Positions 35,098 to 44,464 are shown, counted from the first letter of the stretch. The stretch is 64,000 bases of DNA from JABWCE01 sp964617955 (GCA_964617955.1 CAZTXB010000008.1:96181-160180); one strand, 5' to 3'. The notes: generated from the sequence alone by a model not told the origin. Numbers and translations: made by a program.

Positions 35098-36735
35098 ATG
35101 GCAAAACAAATATTATTTAATGTACAAGCCCGCGAAGGTTTAAAACGCGGTGTGGATGCTTTGGCTAATGCAGTTAAAGTAACCTTAGGTCCAAAAGGCC
35201 GAAATGTGGTGATTGGTAAAAAATATGGATCACCTTCTGTAACCAAGGACGGAGTTACCGTAGCCAAGGAAATTGAACTTAAGGATCCCATCGAAAACAT
35301 GGGCGCCCAAATGGTAAAAGAAGTGGCCAGCAAAACCGCCGACCTGGCCGGTGATGGTACCACAACAGCCACAGTTCTTGCACAAGCTATAGTAACGGCA
35401 GGACTTAAAAACGTAACCGCCGGAGCCAATCCAATGGACTTAAAACGCGGTATCGATATGGCCGTGGTTAAGGTCATCGAGCATTTAAAGAAAAACAGTG
35501 AAGTGATTGGAACCGAGTATACCAAAATCAAACAAGTAGCCTCCATTTCGGCTAACAACGATGAGAAAATTGGTGAATTGATTGCCAATGCTATGGAAAA
35601 GGTAGGCAAAGATGGGGTGATCACCGTGGAGGAAGCTAAAGGAACCGAAACTGAAGTAAAAACGGTGGAAGGTATGCAGTTCGACAGAGGCTATCTCTCT
35701 CCCTATTTTGTAACCAACACAGAAAAAATGCAGGCTGAATTGAGCAGCCCATACATTCTTATTTACGACAAGAAAATAAGCAATATGAAGGAAATATTGC
35801 CCGTGCTTGAGGCAACCGTACAAACCGGAAAGCCCCTGCTTATTATCTCTGAGGATATTGAAGGAGAAGCCTTAGCTACCTTGGTGGTGAACCGTTTGAG
35901 AGGTTCTTTGAAAGTGGCTGCAGTAAAAGCACCCGGATTTGGCGACAGAAGAAAAGAAATGTTGCAGGACATTGCCATCCTCACCGGAGGCACTGTCATC
36001 AGCGAAGAGCAAGGCCATAAATTGGAGGATACCACGCTTGAAATGTTAGGCACTGCCGAAAAAGTAACCATCGATAAAGACAATACCACTTTGGTGAATG
36101 GCGCCGGTTCAAAAGAAAACATTACAGGCCGCATCAACCAAATTAAAGCCCAAATAGAAACCACAACCAGCGATTACGACCGCGAAAAGTTGCAGGAGCG
36201 TTTGGCTAAATTGGCAGGTGGAGTCGCAGTATTGTATATTGGTGCAGCGAGCGAAGTTGAAATGAAGGAGAAGAAGGACCGTGTGGATGATGCACTTCAC
36301 GCTACACGTGCTGCGGTAGAAGAAGGCATTGTTGCCGGCGGAGGCGTGGCTTATGTTAGAGCCATCGATGCCCTAAACGGTTTAAAAGGAAGCAACGAAG
36401 ACGAAACTACAGGTATTGCCATAATCCGCAAAGCACTTGAAGAGCCATTGCGCCAGATAGTAGCCAATGCCGGTGGAGAGCCTTCAGTGGTTATCCAAAA
36501 AGTAAAAGAAGGCAAAGGTGACTTCGGTTACAATGCCCGCACTGAAGTTTTTGAAAACTTGATTGGCGCAGGTGTTATTGACCCAACCAAAGTAGGTCGC
36601 ATCGCTTTAGAAAATGCTGCATCAGTAGCCTCCATGCTTTTAACCACCGATTGTGTTTTGGCCGATGAGCCTGAAGACGAAAAACCTCACATGCACGGTG
36701 GCGGAATGCCAGGTGGAATGGATGGAATGATGTAG
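35098..36735 (+). CDS. groEL: Chaperonin GroEL
   Basis: GroEL is the 60-kDa chaperonin that folds proteins in an ATP-driven double ring. The 545-residue protein has the expected start (AKQILFNVQAREGLKRGVDAL), ATP-site VTLGPKGRNVVIGK and DGTTTATVLAQAI, the apical-domain segment GMQFDRGYLSPYFVTN, the hinge VEEGIVAGGGVAYV, and the Gly-Met tail ending MPGGMDGMM. It follows groES in one operon and is closed by a good terminator. Confidence 0.98.
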   Translation: MAKQILFNVQAREGLKRGVDALANAVKVTLGPKGRNVVIGKKYGSPSVTKDGVTVAKEIELKDPIENMGAQMVKEVASKTADLAGDGTTTATVLAQAIVTAGLKNVTAGANPMDLKRGIDMAVVKVIEHLKKNSEVIGTEYTKIKQVASISANNDEKIGELIANAMEKVGKDGVITVEEAKGTETEVKTVEGMQFDRGYLSPYFVTNTEKMQAELSSPYILIYDKKISNMKEILPVLEATVQTGKPLLIISEDIEGEALATLVVNRLRGSLKVAAVKAPGFGDRRKEMLQDIAILTGGTVISEEQGHKLEDTTLEMLGTAEKVTIDKDNTTLVNGAGSKENITGRINQIKAQIETTTSDYDREKLQERLAKLAGGVAVLYIGAASEVEMKEKKDRVDDALHATRAAVEEGIVAGGGVAYVRAIDALNGLKGSNEDETTGIAIIRKALEEPLRQIVANAGGEPSVVIQKVKEGKGDFGYNARTEVFENLIGAGVIDPTKVGRIALENAASVASMLLTTDCVLADEPEDEKPHMHGGGMPGGMDGMM

Positions 36736-36782
36736 AGTTAGATCTAAGATTCTTAGATTAAAGATATCAGAATTTATAAAAA

Positions 36783-36816
36783 AAATCCCGGGCTGATTGG
36801 CTCGGGATTTTTTTTT
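36783..36816 (+). terminator. Rho-independent terminator after groEL
   Basis: AAATCCCG (36783-36790) and CGGGATTT (36803-36810) form an eight-pair stem, with an inner GC/GC extension possible, followed by a run of T residues. Confidence 0.88.
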
Positions 36817-36985
36817 AAAAATTTACCTTCATTTTTGATTTTACTGAATCATTGAATTTGTCGCATAAAAATTTAAAAATAAATTATTTTTGAATAATGA
36901 TATGCCTTGCCGAATTTTATCTAACACATCACGGAATAATTGGGTATGATTTGTTTGGCTTAAATAAACTTAAAAATTAAACAAT

Positions 36986-37225
36986 ATGAAAAACGATGAA
37001 AAAATGGTTGAACTGCTATCTGAAATGGTTTACAAGCAAGACCAAATGGTTGATCAATTTAAAGAAATGAATGTAGAAATTAGAAATCTACAAAAAGAAC
37101 AACAACTAACCAATGTTTCAATCAAGGAATTAAGAACAAGCGTTATGCGTTTGGCCGATGAAATACTGGTAGTTCACGACCATGAGAAGAGAATAGGAAC
37201 TCTTGAAAAATTAATATTAAAATAA
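36986..37225 (+). CDS. Small coiled-coil protein of unknown function
   Basis: The 79-residue product is highly charged and predicted to be almost wholly helical, with heptad-like spacing (VELLSEMVYKQDQMVDQFKEM, split by a short gap, then NVEIRNLQKEQQ and RLADEILVVHDHEKRIGTLEKLI). Homologues of this size occur in Bacteroidota as hypothetical proteins. No family is recognised. It lies between the groEL terminator and gpsA. Confidence 0.6.
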   Translation: MKNDEKMVELLSEMVYKQDQMVDQFKEMNVEIRNLQKEQQLTNVSIKELRTSVMRLADEILVVHDHEKRIGTLEKLILK

Positions 37226-37285
37226 GTTCAAAATTTTAAAGTCGAGGTTTGAATTAAACTTGACAGGTTTTGTTTTAAAAAAAAT

Positions 37286-37293
37286 TAAATTCG
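37286..37293 (+). promoter_or_regulatory. -7 box placed for leaderless transcription of gpsA
   Basis: TAAATTCG (one mismatch from TAnnTTTG) is followed by four bases and the ATG at 37298. A TTG at 37260-37262 lies 23 bases before the box and may be the -33 element. Confidence 0.45.
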
Positions 37294-37297
37294 CCCT

Positions 37298-38290
37298 ATG
37301 CAAATAGGCGTTATAGGGGGTGGAAGCTGGGCAACGGCTCTTGTTAAAATCTTAACCGATAACGAACAAAGCAAAACCATACACTGGTGGCTGAGAAGCG
37401 AAGAGAATGTACAACACATTAAAAAGCACAAACACAACCCCAATTACATCTCGTCGGTTGAAATACACACAGAAATAGTTAAACCTACCTCCGACTTAAA
37501 TCTGGTTATCGACTCTTCAGACATTCTTGTTTTTGTGATTCCTGCGGCCTTCTTGAACCAAACACTTAAAGAAATAGATCTCAAAAAATTACAAAAGAAA
37601 ATTATTGTTTCCGCCATAAAAGGCCTCATCCCTCAATCAGGACAAATCGTTGGCGAGTATTTTGAAAACAAGTTGGCCATCCATAAATCTGAAATTGCAG
37701 TAATTACAGGTCCTTGCCATGCTGAGGAGGTCGCTTTTGAAAAATTGTCTTATCTTACTGTAGCCTCTGAATCTGAAATAACTGCGGCCAAAATCCAATT
37801 AATACTTAACAACCGTTACATCAAGACCAACATTTCGGATGACATATTCGGCACGGAATACAGCGCAGTGTTAAAAAATGTTTACGCAATGGCCTGCGGC
37901 ATATGCCATGGCATGGGATGCGGGGATAATTTTCAAGCCGTGTTAATTTCCAATGCCATTCGGGAGATTAAAAAATTCATTGATGTGGTACATCCCATTT
38001 CCAGAGACATCAACGACTCGGCCTATTTGGGTGATCTTTTGGTAACCGCTTATTCTCAGTTCAGCAGAAATCGAACCTTCGGCAACATGATTGGCAAAGG
38101 CTACTCGGTTAAAGCGGCCCAGATGGAAATGCGAATGGTTGCAGAAGGATTTTACGCAGCCAAGAGTATCTATGAATTGAATAAAAAATACAAAGTCAGC
38201 ATGCCGATTTTAGAATTTGTGAATGCCATTATTTACCAAAGTGTGTCTCTGAAAGAGGCTCTGGGCGCGCTAGAGAACAACATCGATTAG
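37298..38290 (+). CDS. gpsA: Glycerol-3-phosphate dehydrogenase [NAD(P)+]
   Basis: GpsA reduces dihydroxyacetone phosphate to sn-glycerol-3-phosphate for phospholipid synthesis. The 330-residue protein starts with the Rossmann motif GVIGGGSWATALVKIL (Gly7, Gly9, Ala12). It has VSAIKGLIPQSGQ, ITGPCHAEEVA, and the catalytic-lysine region YSAVLKNVYAMACGICHGMGCGDN. Length and motif order are typical. After its stop lie the hairpin repeat and the MITE-like element, with no clear terminator of its own. Confidence 0.95.
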   Translation: MQIGVIGGGSWATALVKILTDNEQSKTIHWWLRSEENVQHIKKHKHNPNYISSVEIHTEIVKPTSDLNLVIDSSDILVFVIPAAFLNQTLKEIDLKKLQKKIIVSAIKGLIPQSGQIVGEYFENKLAIHKSEIAVITGPCHAEEVAFEKLSYLTVASESEITAAKIQLILNNRYIKTNISDDIFGTEYSAVLKNVYAMACGICHGMGCGDNFQAVLISNAIREIKKFIDVVHPISRDINDSAYLGDLLVTAYSQFSRNRTFGNMIGKGYSVKAAQMEMRMVAEGFYAAKSIYELNKKYKVSMPILEFVNAIIYQSVSLKEALGALENNID

Positions 38291-38316
38291 TTTTTCAGTA
38301 CCGGTCGTTAACAGAT

Positions 38317-38448
38317 TATACCAATGTGATGTATATCATAGACCAATGTTTTGTAAATCCTACAGTGGTAAATGCCGATGGATACAAATGTTTAGGACAA
38401 ATTAAGAAAAGATAATTTGGACTATTACATTTGTCCAATCGGCATTAA
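38317..38448 (+). repeat. ~130-bp dispersed repeat ending in a long hairpin (copy A)
   Basis: The right part, 38371-38446, is a long imperfect palindrome starting AATGCCGATGG and ending CCAATCGGCATT, with short loop near AAGAAAAGA. The whole 130 bases resemble the inverted sequence at 45394-45526, including the identical 23-base run from the AAATGCCGATGG part onward. Confidence 0.8.
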
Positions 38449-38506
38449 GAGCTGTTAATCATCGCTAATCCCCATAAAAGCCTTACAACTCCAAAGGATT
38501 ATAAAT

Positions 38507-38744
38507 AGGGCCTGCTGAAAAACACTCAAAGGCTTGATAGGATTAGCTTGCTATTAGCTTTTATTTCTTTTAATGCACGATAAAGTCAGTAAATTATGAA
38601 AATTGCATGCATCAAGTTCCTTTATGATGTCGTTAGTTCATTGCACATGCATTACTTCGTCGGCTGCAGCTTGAGGTACGTCAAAGTACATCTGCGCTTT
38701 GCCGCCTCGTCCTGCACGCACACTGAACTTTTTCAGCAGGCCCT
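38507..38744 (+). mobile_element. MITE-like element, complete copy
   Basis: AGGGCCTGCTGAAAAA at the left end is repeated exactly inverted at the right end (38729-38744). TA flanks both ends when the outer A is counted as target sequence; AAAT is also found on both sides. The 238 bases have no coding potential for a transposase. A second left end, about 80% similar, begins at 63903. Size, ends and lack of genes fit a non-autonomous element of a TA-targeting DNA transposon (Tc1/mariner-IS630 type), the last point being inference. Confidence 0.75.
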
Positions 38745-38750
38745 AAATAA

Positions 38751-38773
38751 TAAAAGCGGCCTGAAAGCCGCTT
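38751..38773 (-). terminator. Rho-independent terminator of dnaK
   Basis: AAGCGGC (38754-38760) and GCCGCTT (38767-38773) form a seven-pair stem. On the minus strand it is followed by TTATTATTT. It begins seven bases outside the end of the MITE-like element. Confidence 0.75.
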
Positions 38774-38802
38774 CTACTATTTATTTTAACTCAAATTTTA
38801 TA

Positions 38803-40704
38803 TTACTTCACTTCCTCAAAATCTACATCCTGAGCGGTGTCGTTTCCTGCATTGGCTGTTTCCGGCTCAGTTTGCGGCTCATTGGTTTGGCCCTGTTGCT
38901 GAGCATTGTACAAGTCTTGAGAGGCTGCCTCCCAGGCCTTGTTCAAGGTTTCAGTGGCTGATTCGATGTTTGCCATATCGCGTGCGGCGTGAATCTTCTT
39001 CAATTCATCTTTGGCATTTTCAATGGCTGTTTTTTTGTCGGCGGGTATTTTTTCACCAAATTCGGCTAACTGCTTTTCAGTTTGGAAAATGAGTGAGTCG
39101 GCTGCGTTCAATTTTTCAATTTCCTCCTTGGCTGCTTTGTCAGCATCGGCATTGACTTCCGCTTCGCGCTTCATTCGTTCTATTTCATCCTTACTCAAAC
39201 CAGAGGAAGCTTCAATTCTTATTTTTTGCTCCTTGCCGGTTCCCTGGTCTTTGGCGCTTACATTGAGAATACCGTTGGCATCGATGTCGAAGGTCACTTC
39301 AATTTTCGGAACACCACGTGGTGCTGAGGGAATTCCGTCGAGGTGAAACTTTCCAATGGTTTTATTCTGATTTGCCATCGGGCGTTCGCCTTGCAATACA
39401 TGGATTTCTACCGAGGGTTGGTTGTCGCTTGCGGTGCTAAATACTTCACTTTTCTTGGTCGGAATGGTGGTGTTAGAATCAATCAATCGGGTCATCACAC
39501 CGCCCATGGTTTCAATACCAAGAGAGAGCGGGGTTACATCGAGCAGCAACACATCTTTCACTTCTCCTGTAAGAACGGCGCCTTGAATGGCGGCGCCTAT
39601 GGCTACCACCTCGTCAGGGTTAACGCCTTTTGAAGGTTCTTTGCCAAAGTAGTCTTTAACCAATTTTTGAATAGCCGGAATACGTGTGCTACCCCCTACC
39701 AATATCACTTCGTCAATTTCGGAAATGCTGTACCCTGAATCTTTCAATGCTTTCTTGCATGGCTCCAGAGATCGTTGTATCAATTTGTCGGCCAATTGCT
39801 CAAATTTGGCTCTTGAAAGGCTCCTTACCAAGTGTTTTGGAATGCCATTTACCGGCATGATGTAGGGCAAATTGATTTCGGTTTGCTGAGCACTGGAAAG
39901 CTCAATTTTGGCCTTTTCTGAGGCTTCCTTTAAGCGTTGAAGGGCCATTGGGTCCTGGCGCAAATCAATTCCTTCGTCTTTCTTAAACTCATCGGCCAAC
40001 CAATCGATGATGACATGGTCGAAATCGTCTCCACCCAAATGGGTATCGCCGTTGGTTGATTTCACTTCAAACACACCGTCTCCCAATTCAAGGATGGAAA
40101 TATCGAAGGTTCCTCCTCCTAAGTCATACACCGCTATTTTCATGTCCTTGCTGCGCTTATCCATGCCATAGGCAAGTGCCGCTGCAGTGGGCTCATTTAC
40201 AATTCTCTCTACTTTCAATCCGGCAATTTCGCCGGCTTCTTTGGTGGCCTGACGCTGCGCATCATTAAAGTATGCAGGTACGGTAATTACGGCGCGGGTA
40301 ACTTCCTGGCCAAGGTAATCTTCAGCCGTTTTTTTCATTTTTTGCAAAACGATGGCTGAAATTTCCTGTGGGGTATATTTACGGTCGCCAATTTGTACCC
40401 TAGGGGTGTCGTTATCGCCTTTAACAAGCTTATAGCTGATGGTTTTTAGTTCACTCGAAACTTCAGAATATTTACGACCCATAAACCGCTTAATAGAACT
40501 TACGGTATGTCCGGGATTGGTAATGGCCTGACGTTTGGCAGGTTCTCCTACCTTACGCTCACCGTTGCCATTGTCTAGAAACGCAACGATGGATGGGGTG
40601 GTGCGGTGACCCTCGCTGTTTGGTATAACAACCGGCTCACTGCCTTCTAAAACAGATACACATGAATTGGTGGTACCTAAATCTATTCCTATTACTTTAC
40701 TCAT
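38803..40704 (-). CDS. dnaK: Molecular chaperone DnaK (Hsp70)
   Basis: DnaK binds exposed hydrophobic peptides in an ATP-controlled cycle with DnaJ and GrpE, neither of which is in the window. The 633-residue protein has VIGIDLGTTNSCVSVLEG at the start, AVYDLGGGTFDISILEL, EVILVGGSTRIPAI, the linker region DVLLLDVTPLSLGIE, and a C-terminal tail rich in Gln, Glu and Asn ending VDFEEVK. Length is typical. The gene stands alone, with a terminator and a candidate sigma-54-like promoter. Confidence 0.98.
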   Translation of the reverse strand: MSKVIGIDLGTTNSCVSVLEGSEPVVIPNSEGHRTTPSIVAFLDNGNGERKVGEPAKRQAITNPGHTVSSIKRFMGRKYSEVSSELKTISYKLVKGDNDTPRVQIGDRKYTPQEISAIVLQKMKKTAEDYLGQEVTRAVITVPAYFNDAQRQATKEAGEIAGLKVERIVNEPTAAALAYGMDKRSKDMKIAVYDLGGGTFDISILELGDGVFEVKSTNGDTHLGGDDFDHVIIDWLADEFKKDEGIDLRQDPMALQRLKEASEKAKIELSSAQQTEINLPYIMPVNGIPKHLVRSLSRAKFEQLADKLIQRSLEPCKKALKDSGYSISEIDEVILVGGSTRIPAIQKLVKDYFGKEPSKGVNPDEVVAIGAAIQGAVLTGEVKDVLLLDVTPLSLGIETMGGVMTRLIDSNTTIPTKKSEVFSTASDNQPSVEIHVLQGERPMANQNKTIGKFHLDGIPSAPRGVPKIEVTFDIDANGILNVSAKDQGTGKEQKIRIEASSGLSKDEIERMKREAEVNADADKAAKEEIEKLNAADSLIFQTEKQLAEFGEKIPADKKTAIENAKDELKKIHAARDMANIESATETLNKAWEAASQDLYNAQQQGQTNEPQTEPETANAGNDTAQDVDFEEVK

Positions 40705-40727
40705 TATTATATTTTTTAAAAGTCATA

Positions 40728-40780
40728 TGACAATAAAAATGCCAAATGCTTGGATTGCCAAAAATTATGACAAATAGACA
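40728..40780 (-). promoter_or_regulatory. Candidate regulatory region of dnaK
   Basis: On the minus strand TGTCTATTTGTCA (40780-40768), an imperfect TGACA..TGTCA palindrome, is followed by TGGCATTTTTATTGTCA (40744-40728). The latter has GG-N10-GT, one base off the sigma-54 rule. The region ends 24 bases before the dnaK ATG. Confidence 0.3.
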
Positions 40781-40798
40781 GAATTGAGTTTTTAAACA

Positions 40799-40830
40799 TA
40801 AAAAAAGCACCCGCCAATTTGGGGGTGCTT
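40799..40830 (-). terminator. Rho-independent terminator of the cold-shock gene
   Basis: AAGCACCC (40805-40812) and GGGTGCTT (40823-40830) form an eight-pair stem; on the minus strand the stem is followed by a run of T residues. It is 27 bases after the stop of the cold-shock gene. Confidence 0.88.
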
Positions 40831-40856
40831 AACGATTTTATAAAATTAAAGATGAT

Positions 40857-41051
40857 TTATCCTACTTTTACATTTACCGCATTGATTCCTTTTTTACCTT
40901 GCTCAGTATCGTAACTTACGGTGTCATTCTCGCGAATGTTGTCGATTAGACCTGAGGAGTGAACGAAAATGTCGGCTCCACCATTGCTTGGTGAGATAAA
41001 ACCGAATCCTTTTGTTTCGTTAAAAAATTTTACTGTTCCTTGTTGTGACAT
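40857..41051 (-). CDS. Cold-shock domain protein (CspA family)
   Basis: The 64-residue protein is a single cold-shock OB domain that binds single-stranded RNA and DNA and melts mRNA structure. RNP1 is KGFGFISP and RNP2 is DIFVHSSGL; both are complete. Family members often end with GINAVNVKV as here. It is likely abundant: its own terminator is strong and the gene is separate from dnaK. The 5' leader is AT-rich; no cold-box could be identified. Confidence 0.95.
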   Translation of the reverse strand: MSQQGTVKFFNETKGFGFISPSNGGADIFVHSSGLIDNIRENDTVSYDTEQGKKGINAVNVKVG

Positions 41052-41435
41052 TGTTTTATTTATTATTAATTTTTAAAGCGGTAAAGGTAGGTCAATATTT
41101 TTGCATTCGACATTTTTTTTAAAAAAACTAAAGTTTACCTGGCACCCACAGTATAAAATGAGGAAAAATTCTATGAACCTGCGACGTTCATTTGGCCTTT
41201 CACCTTGCCGCAGCAAAGGGTTTAATACTTTTGACCAAACCTAACTTCACATCAGGAGGCGAGTCCTTATTTTCTTATTTTTATGAAGGAACCCTTAACG
41301 CATGGGTCCTTAAGACTATCATTCAGTTTCTATGCCATGGCTTTTATCTGTTTTTTAACCTGCTTTGAAGACATTGCGGTCTGAACTCTGGCATCATTGT
41401 ACTAATTGCTTTTACTTTGCGTTTATCTTTTTTTA
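41052..41435. other. 384-base region between the cold-shock gene and the DUF5686 gene
   Basis: It must contain two divergent promoters. TTACTTTG, one base off the -7 consensus, lies 16 bases before the ATG at 41436. A 33-codon open frame at 41283-41384 begins with ATG and has a hydrophobic centre, but has no other support. Nothing else is seen. Confidence 0.5.
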
Positions 41436-43913
41436 ATGCATAGAGTTTTCCTTTTCTGCTTTTTGACCTTTGTTTTTGTGAATCCTATTTTAGCCCAGCG
41501 CTATTTCATGCTGAGGGGTTTTGTATTGGATTCCGTTGGTCAGGCAGTTCCGGGGGCAAGCCTTCGTTTGCGAAACGACAATCTCGGAACCTCATCAGAC
41601 GACAAGGGTTACTTTAAACTCAAATTGGAAGAAGGTTATTATGAATTGGTTATCTCTGCGATAGGTTATTCAAGCGAATCACTGAACATACCGGTGAATA
41701 CTGACAGACACCTCAATATTATATTAAAAGAAAAGCATACCGACCTCTCTGAGATTAAGATCAGCAGCAAAAAGCATGACCCCTCATGGAGCATTATAGA
41801 GAAAGTTATCGCAAACCGACATCACATCAATGCTAACCTGAGCAACTATAAGTGCAAGGGATACATCAAAGCTTCCGACATCTTAGTAGTAGATTCGGCC
41901 AAGTACCGAAGAAGTCAAAAAAAAATAAAAAAGAGCCCATTGAATATTGACTCAGCCGAAACTTATATACGCCAATCCATCCCCGATATGAATTTTGCAG
42001 AAGTGGATTTGGTTAAATATTGGGGCAAACCCAATTTGTTAAAAGAGGAAAGGGTGGGCGTAAGAATTATTGGAGATAAATATGCACTCTATTTCCTCAG
42101 CACCATTGACGGGGAGTTTGATTTTTATAAAAATCAGGTGGACGTAGGCAAATTAAGTGAGGTGAAATACGTTTCACCATTTAGTCCCGGGGCCAACCTA
42201 TCTTACCATTATAAATTTATAGCCTCGTATTACGATGAGCTCTCAAGAAAGGTTTATAAAATTAAAATTTCGCCAAGAAAAATCGGGAATGCCCTCTTTA
42301 GTGGCGAAGTGCTCATCTACGACAGCTTATGGATTATTAAAAGTTTGAATTTCTCTCTCAACTCCAATCCCATTCCGCAATACCAAACCTTTTCTATAAA
42401 GCAAACCTATGAAATGAGTGCTCAAGGATTCGTTTTTATTAAAAACCAAACCTTTGAATATACCAAAAACGCAAAAACCGGAGTGAGGAACGGAAGCACC
42501 AGTGTGACTTTTGCCAACTTTGAAGCCAATATACATTTACCCGCCAAATTCTTTGGCAACGAAGTGAGCAGGGCTAATGACTCAGCATACGACCGATTGG
42601 CCGACTGGTGGGAAAAGAAACGAAGCGATTCTTTGAATGCCCTTGAGCACACTTTCACGAAATATAGGGACAGCCTTTATCTTGTTAGAAACAGCAAACA
42701 ATACCTCGATTCAGTGGATAGAATTTATAATGAGCTCACTTTTCTCAAAGTGATTTGGTGGGGCCAAGGCTATGTGAACCGTCAAAAAAGGACGAAACTG
42801 CAATTTGCCCCATTGGTGTCGACTATTCAGCCGGGGAGTGTGGGTGGCTTCAGACTGAGTTTTTTTGCAAGCATCAACAAAAAGTTTGAAAACCGACAAG
42901 CCATTAATGCCTGGCCCTACTTTACCTATGGTTTTAAAAACAACGACCTCAAAGGCTCAGCCTACTTCTCACATCTTTACCATCCCATTAGGCGCTCGAG
43001 GTACTATGTATATGTAGCCAGGGAATTCAGCATGATCAACAACTTCGATGCCTATATCAATATGTTCAGGCGCAGCAACTATTTCGATCAGAAAAGGCTG
43101 CAGGTAGGCCATCAGACTGAGCTGATCAACGGCCTCTTTTTTTCCTCCTTCGTAACCTTCAGCGACAGAAAAGATATTACCGATTATAAATTTTCTCCCA
43201 TAGGCGATCAGATATTTCCTAACAATAATGATCCGGTGGCTTTTTTATCTCATCAATCCACAGAAATTAAACTTACCCTGAGTTATACTCCAAAACAACA
43301 GTATATCAGAGAACCTAAAGAAAAAATAATACTTGGCAGCAAGTATCCGACCTTTACCCTTGTTTACAATCAGGGTGTAAAAAATGTATTTAAGAGCGAT
43401 GTTGATTTTTGCTACATTCAGTCGGCCATTTCTCAAACCATTAATTATGGCCGGGTAGGCATAGCCAGATACAATATTGGGACCGGGAAATTTTTCAATC
43501 AAAACATGTTGCCCCTTATCGATTACAAATACCAGCGGCGCGGAGACCCCATCCTGTTTACCAGTCCGCTTGCCACTTACCAGCTGTTGCCAAAAACGTT
43601 TCCAACCTTCGACTGGTATTTGGAAACCCATTATTGGCATAACTTTAACGGTTTTTTAACAAGCGGTATCCCGCCATTTAAAAAGTTAAACATCAGTGCA
43701 TCGGCCGGATCTTCCATGCTATGGGCCTTTGAAAACAATACCCGACATATTGAAGTTTATTATGGGTTAAACAAAGTATTTAAACTTTTAAGAGAGACCT
43801 TTAAAGTAGGCTTGTATTTTGCCCAGGGTTTCAATAATGTGGGAGGGTACTATCAGGGCATTAAATTTTCCATCGAAAATTATAACATCAGAGACAACTC
43901 ATGGTCATTCTAA
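41436..43913 (+). CDS. DUF5686 outer-membrane protein with carboxypeptidase-like N-terminal domain
   Basis: The 825-residue protein (start at 41436, MHRVFLFCF) has a signal peptide ending NPILAQ. A carboxypeptidase-D-regulatory-like domain follows (about 23-105: LRGFVLDSVGQAVPGASLRL, NIILKEKHTDLSEIKI). The remainder matches DUF5686, a barrel-forming outer-membrane family of Bacteroidota (ARKVYKIKISPRK-type strands, then TFPTFDWYLETHYWHNFNGFL-type late strands, each seen in part here). TonB-receptor plug or channel features are absent. Function unknown; homologues are linked to cell-surface assembly only by inference. Confidence 0.85.
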   Translation: MHRVFLFCFLTFVFVNPILAQRYFMLRGFVLDSVGQAVPGASLRLRNDNLGTSSDDKGYFKLKLEEGYYELVISAIGYSSESLNIPVNTDRHLNIILKEKHTDLSEIKISSKKHDPSWSIIEKVIANRHHINANLSNYKCKGYIKASDILVVDSAKYRRSQKKIKKSPLNIDSAETYIRQSIPDMNFAEVDLVKYWGKPNLLKEERVGVRIIGDKYALYFLSTIDGEFDFYKNQVDVGKLSEVKYVSPFSPGANLSYHYKFIASYYDELSRKVYKIKISPRKIGNALFSGEVLIYDSLWIIKSLNFSLNSNPIPQYQTFSIKQTYEMSAQGFVFIKNQTFEYTKNAKTGVRNGSTSVTFANFEANIHLPAKFFGNEVSRANDSAYDRLADWWEKKRSDSLNALEHTFTKYRDSLYLVRNSKQYLDSVDRIYNELTFLKVIWWGQGYVNRQKRTKLQFAPLVSTIQPGSVGGFRLSFFASINKKFENRQAINAWPYFTYGFKNNDLKGSAYFSHLYHPIRRSRYYVYVAREFSMINNFDAYINMFRRSNYFDQKRLQVGHQTELINGLFFSSFVTFSDRKDITDYKFSPIGDQIFPNNNDPVAFLSHQSTEIKLTLSYTPKQQYIREPKEKIILGSKYPTFTLVYNQGVKNVFKSDVDFCYIQSAISQTINYGRVGIARYNIGTGKFFNQNMLPLIDYKYQRRGDPILFTSPLATYQLLPKTFPTFDWYLETHYWHNFNGFLTSGIPPFKKLNISASAGSSMLWAFENNTRHIEVYYGLNKVFKLLRETFKVGLYFAQGFNNVGGYYQGIKFSIENYNIRDNSWSF

Positions 43914-44356
43914 ATATAGGAGGCGCCTATAAATGCAAAAATTGCTATCAGCACAGAGATCGGGCTGTAAATAAAGTAATCTAAGGTAGCGAATAGACTA
44001 TCCGTATAGGTTTTGGTGAATCCGTAATACCTAAAATCGCCCAGGGCTCTGATAAGAAACAGTACACCTGTAATTCGATTGCCCCATATTTTAACCTCCG
44101 GGGTTAATACTTGGGCCCCTAAATTTGCAGGAAACAAATCGGTGAGCGACAAGCTCACAATAAGCATGGCCAGAAGTAAGGTAAACGTTAAAAATAATTT
44201 GATGCGTGAAGGGCGCTTGGATTTCCTTTTATGCTCCGAACTCTTAGGAAAGGCATATTTAATTCCTGCTTTGCCCCCAAAAAACCAATAAAAATGGATG
44301 GCGCAAAGTGCCATCAGTGCGCTTGTGTTAAATAAAATGGGTAGCAGGGGGCTCAT
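43910..44356 (-). CDS. DUF3995 integral membrane protein
   Basis: The 148-residue protein has four predicted membrane segments. The first has FNTSALMALCAIHFYWFFGGKAG, and the last half has RITGVLFLIRALGDFRYYGFTK, the recognisable core of DUF3995. Its function is unknown. Its stop overlaps the stop of the DUF5686 gene by four bases on the other strand, so the two genes converge. Confidence 0.82.
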   Translation of the reverse strand: MSPLLPILFNTSALMALCAIHFYWFFGGKAGIKYAFPKSSEHKRKSKRPSRIKLFLTFTLLLAMLIVSLSLTDLFPANLGAQVLTPEVKIWGNRITGVLFLIRALGDFRYYGFTKTYTDSLFATLDYFIYSPISVLIAIFAFIGASYI

Positions 44357-44464
44357 AGCTCACTTTTTAATTGTTGGGTGGTAGCTTCTTATGTTTAATA
44401 AAATGATTGCAGGTTAGGAAGTGAATGTAAATCGGGACATCCTATTATAAGATGCAAAAGTATT

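Larger units (their letters stand above)
38291..38802. other. 512-base repeat-filled region between gpsA and dnaK
   Basis: It contains two unrelated repeats in a row, the hairpin element (38317-38448) and the MITE-like element (38507-38744), and then the dnaK terminator. No gene is supported. It is the densest non-coding repeat site in the window. Confidence 0.8.

Noticed and set aside
38596..38961. A 121-codon plus-strand frame
   Set aside because: It runs through the MITE-like element and the dnaK terminator and ends opposite dnaK; no coding evidence.
41283..41384. A 33-codon frame with ATG and a hydrophobic centre
   Set aside because: It has no ribosome-binding signal at a useful distance, no promoter box and no recognisable relatives.
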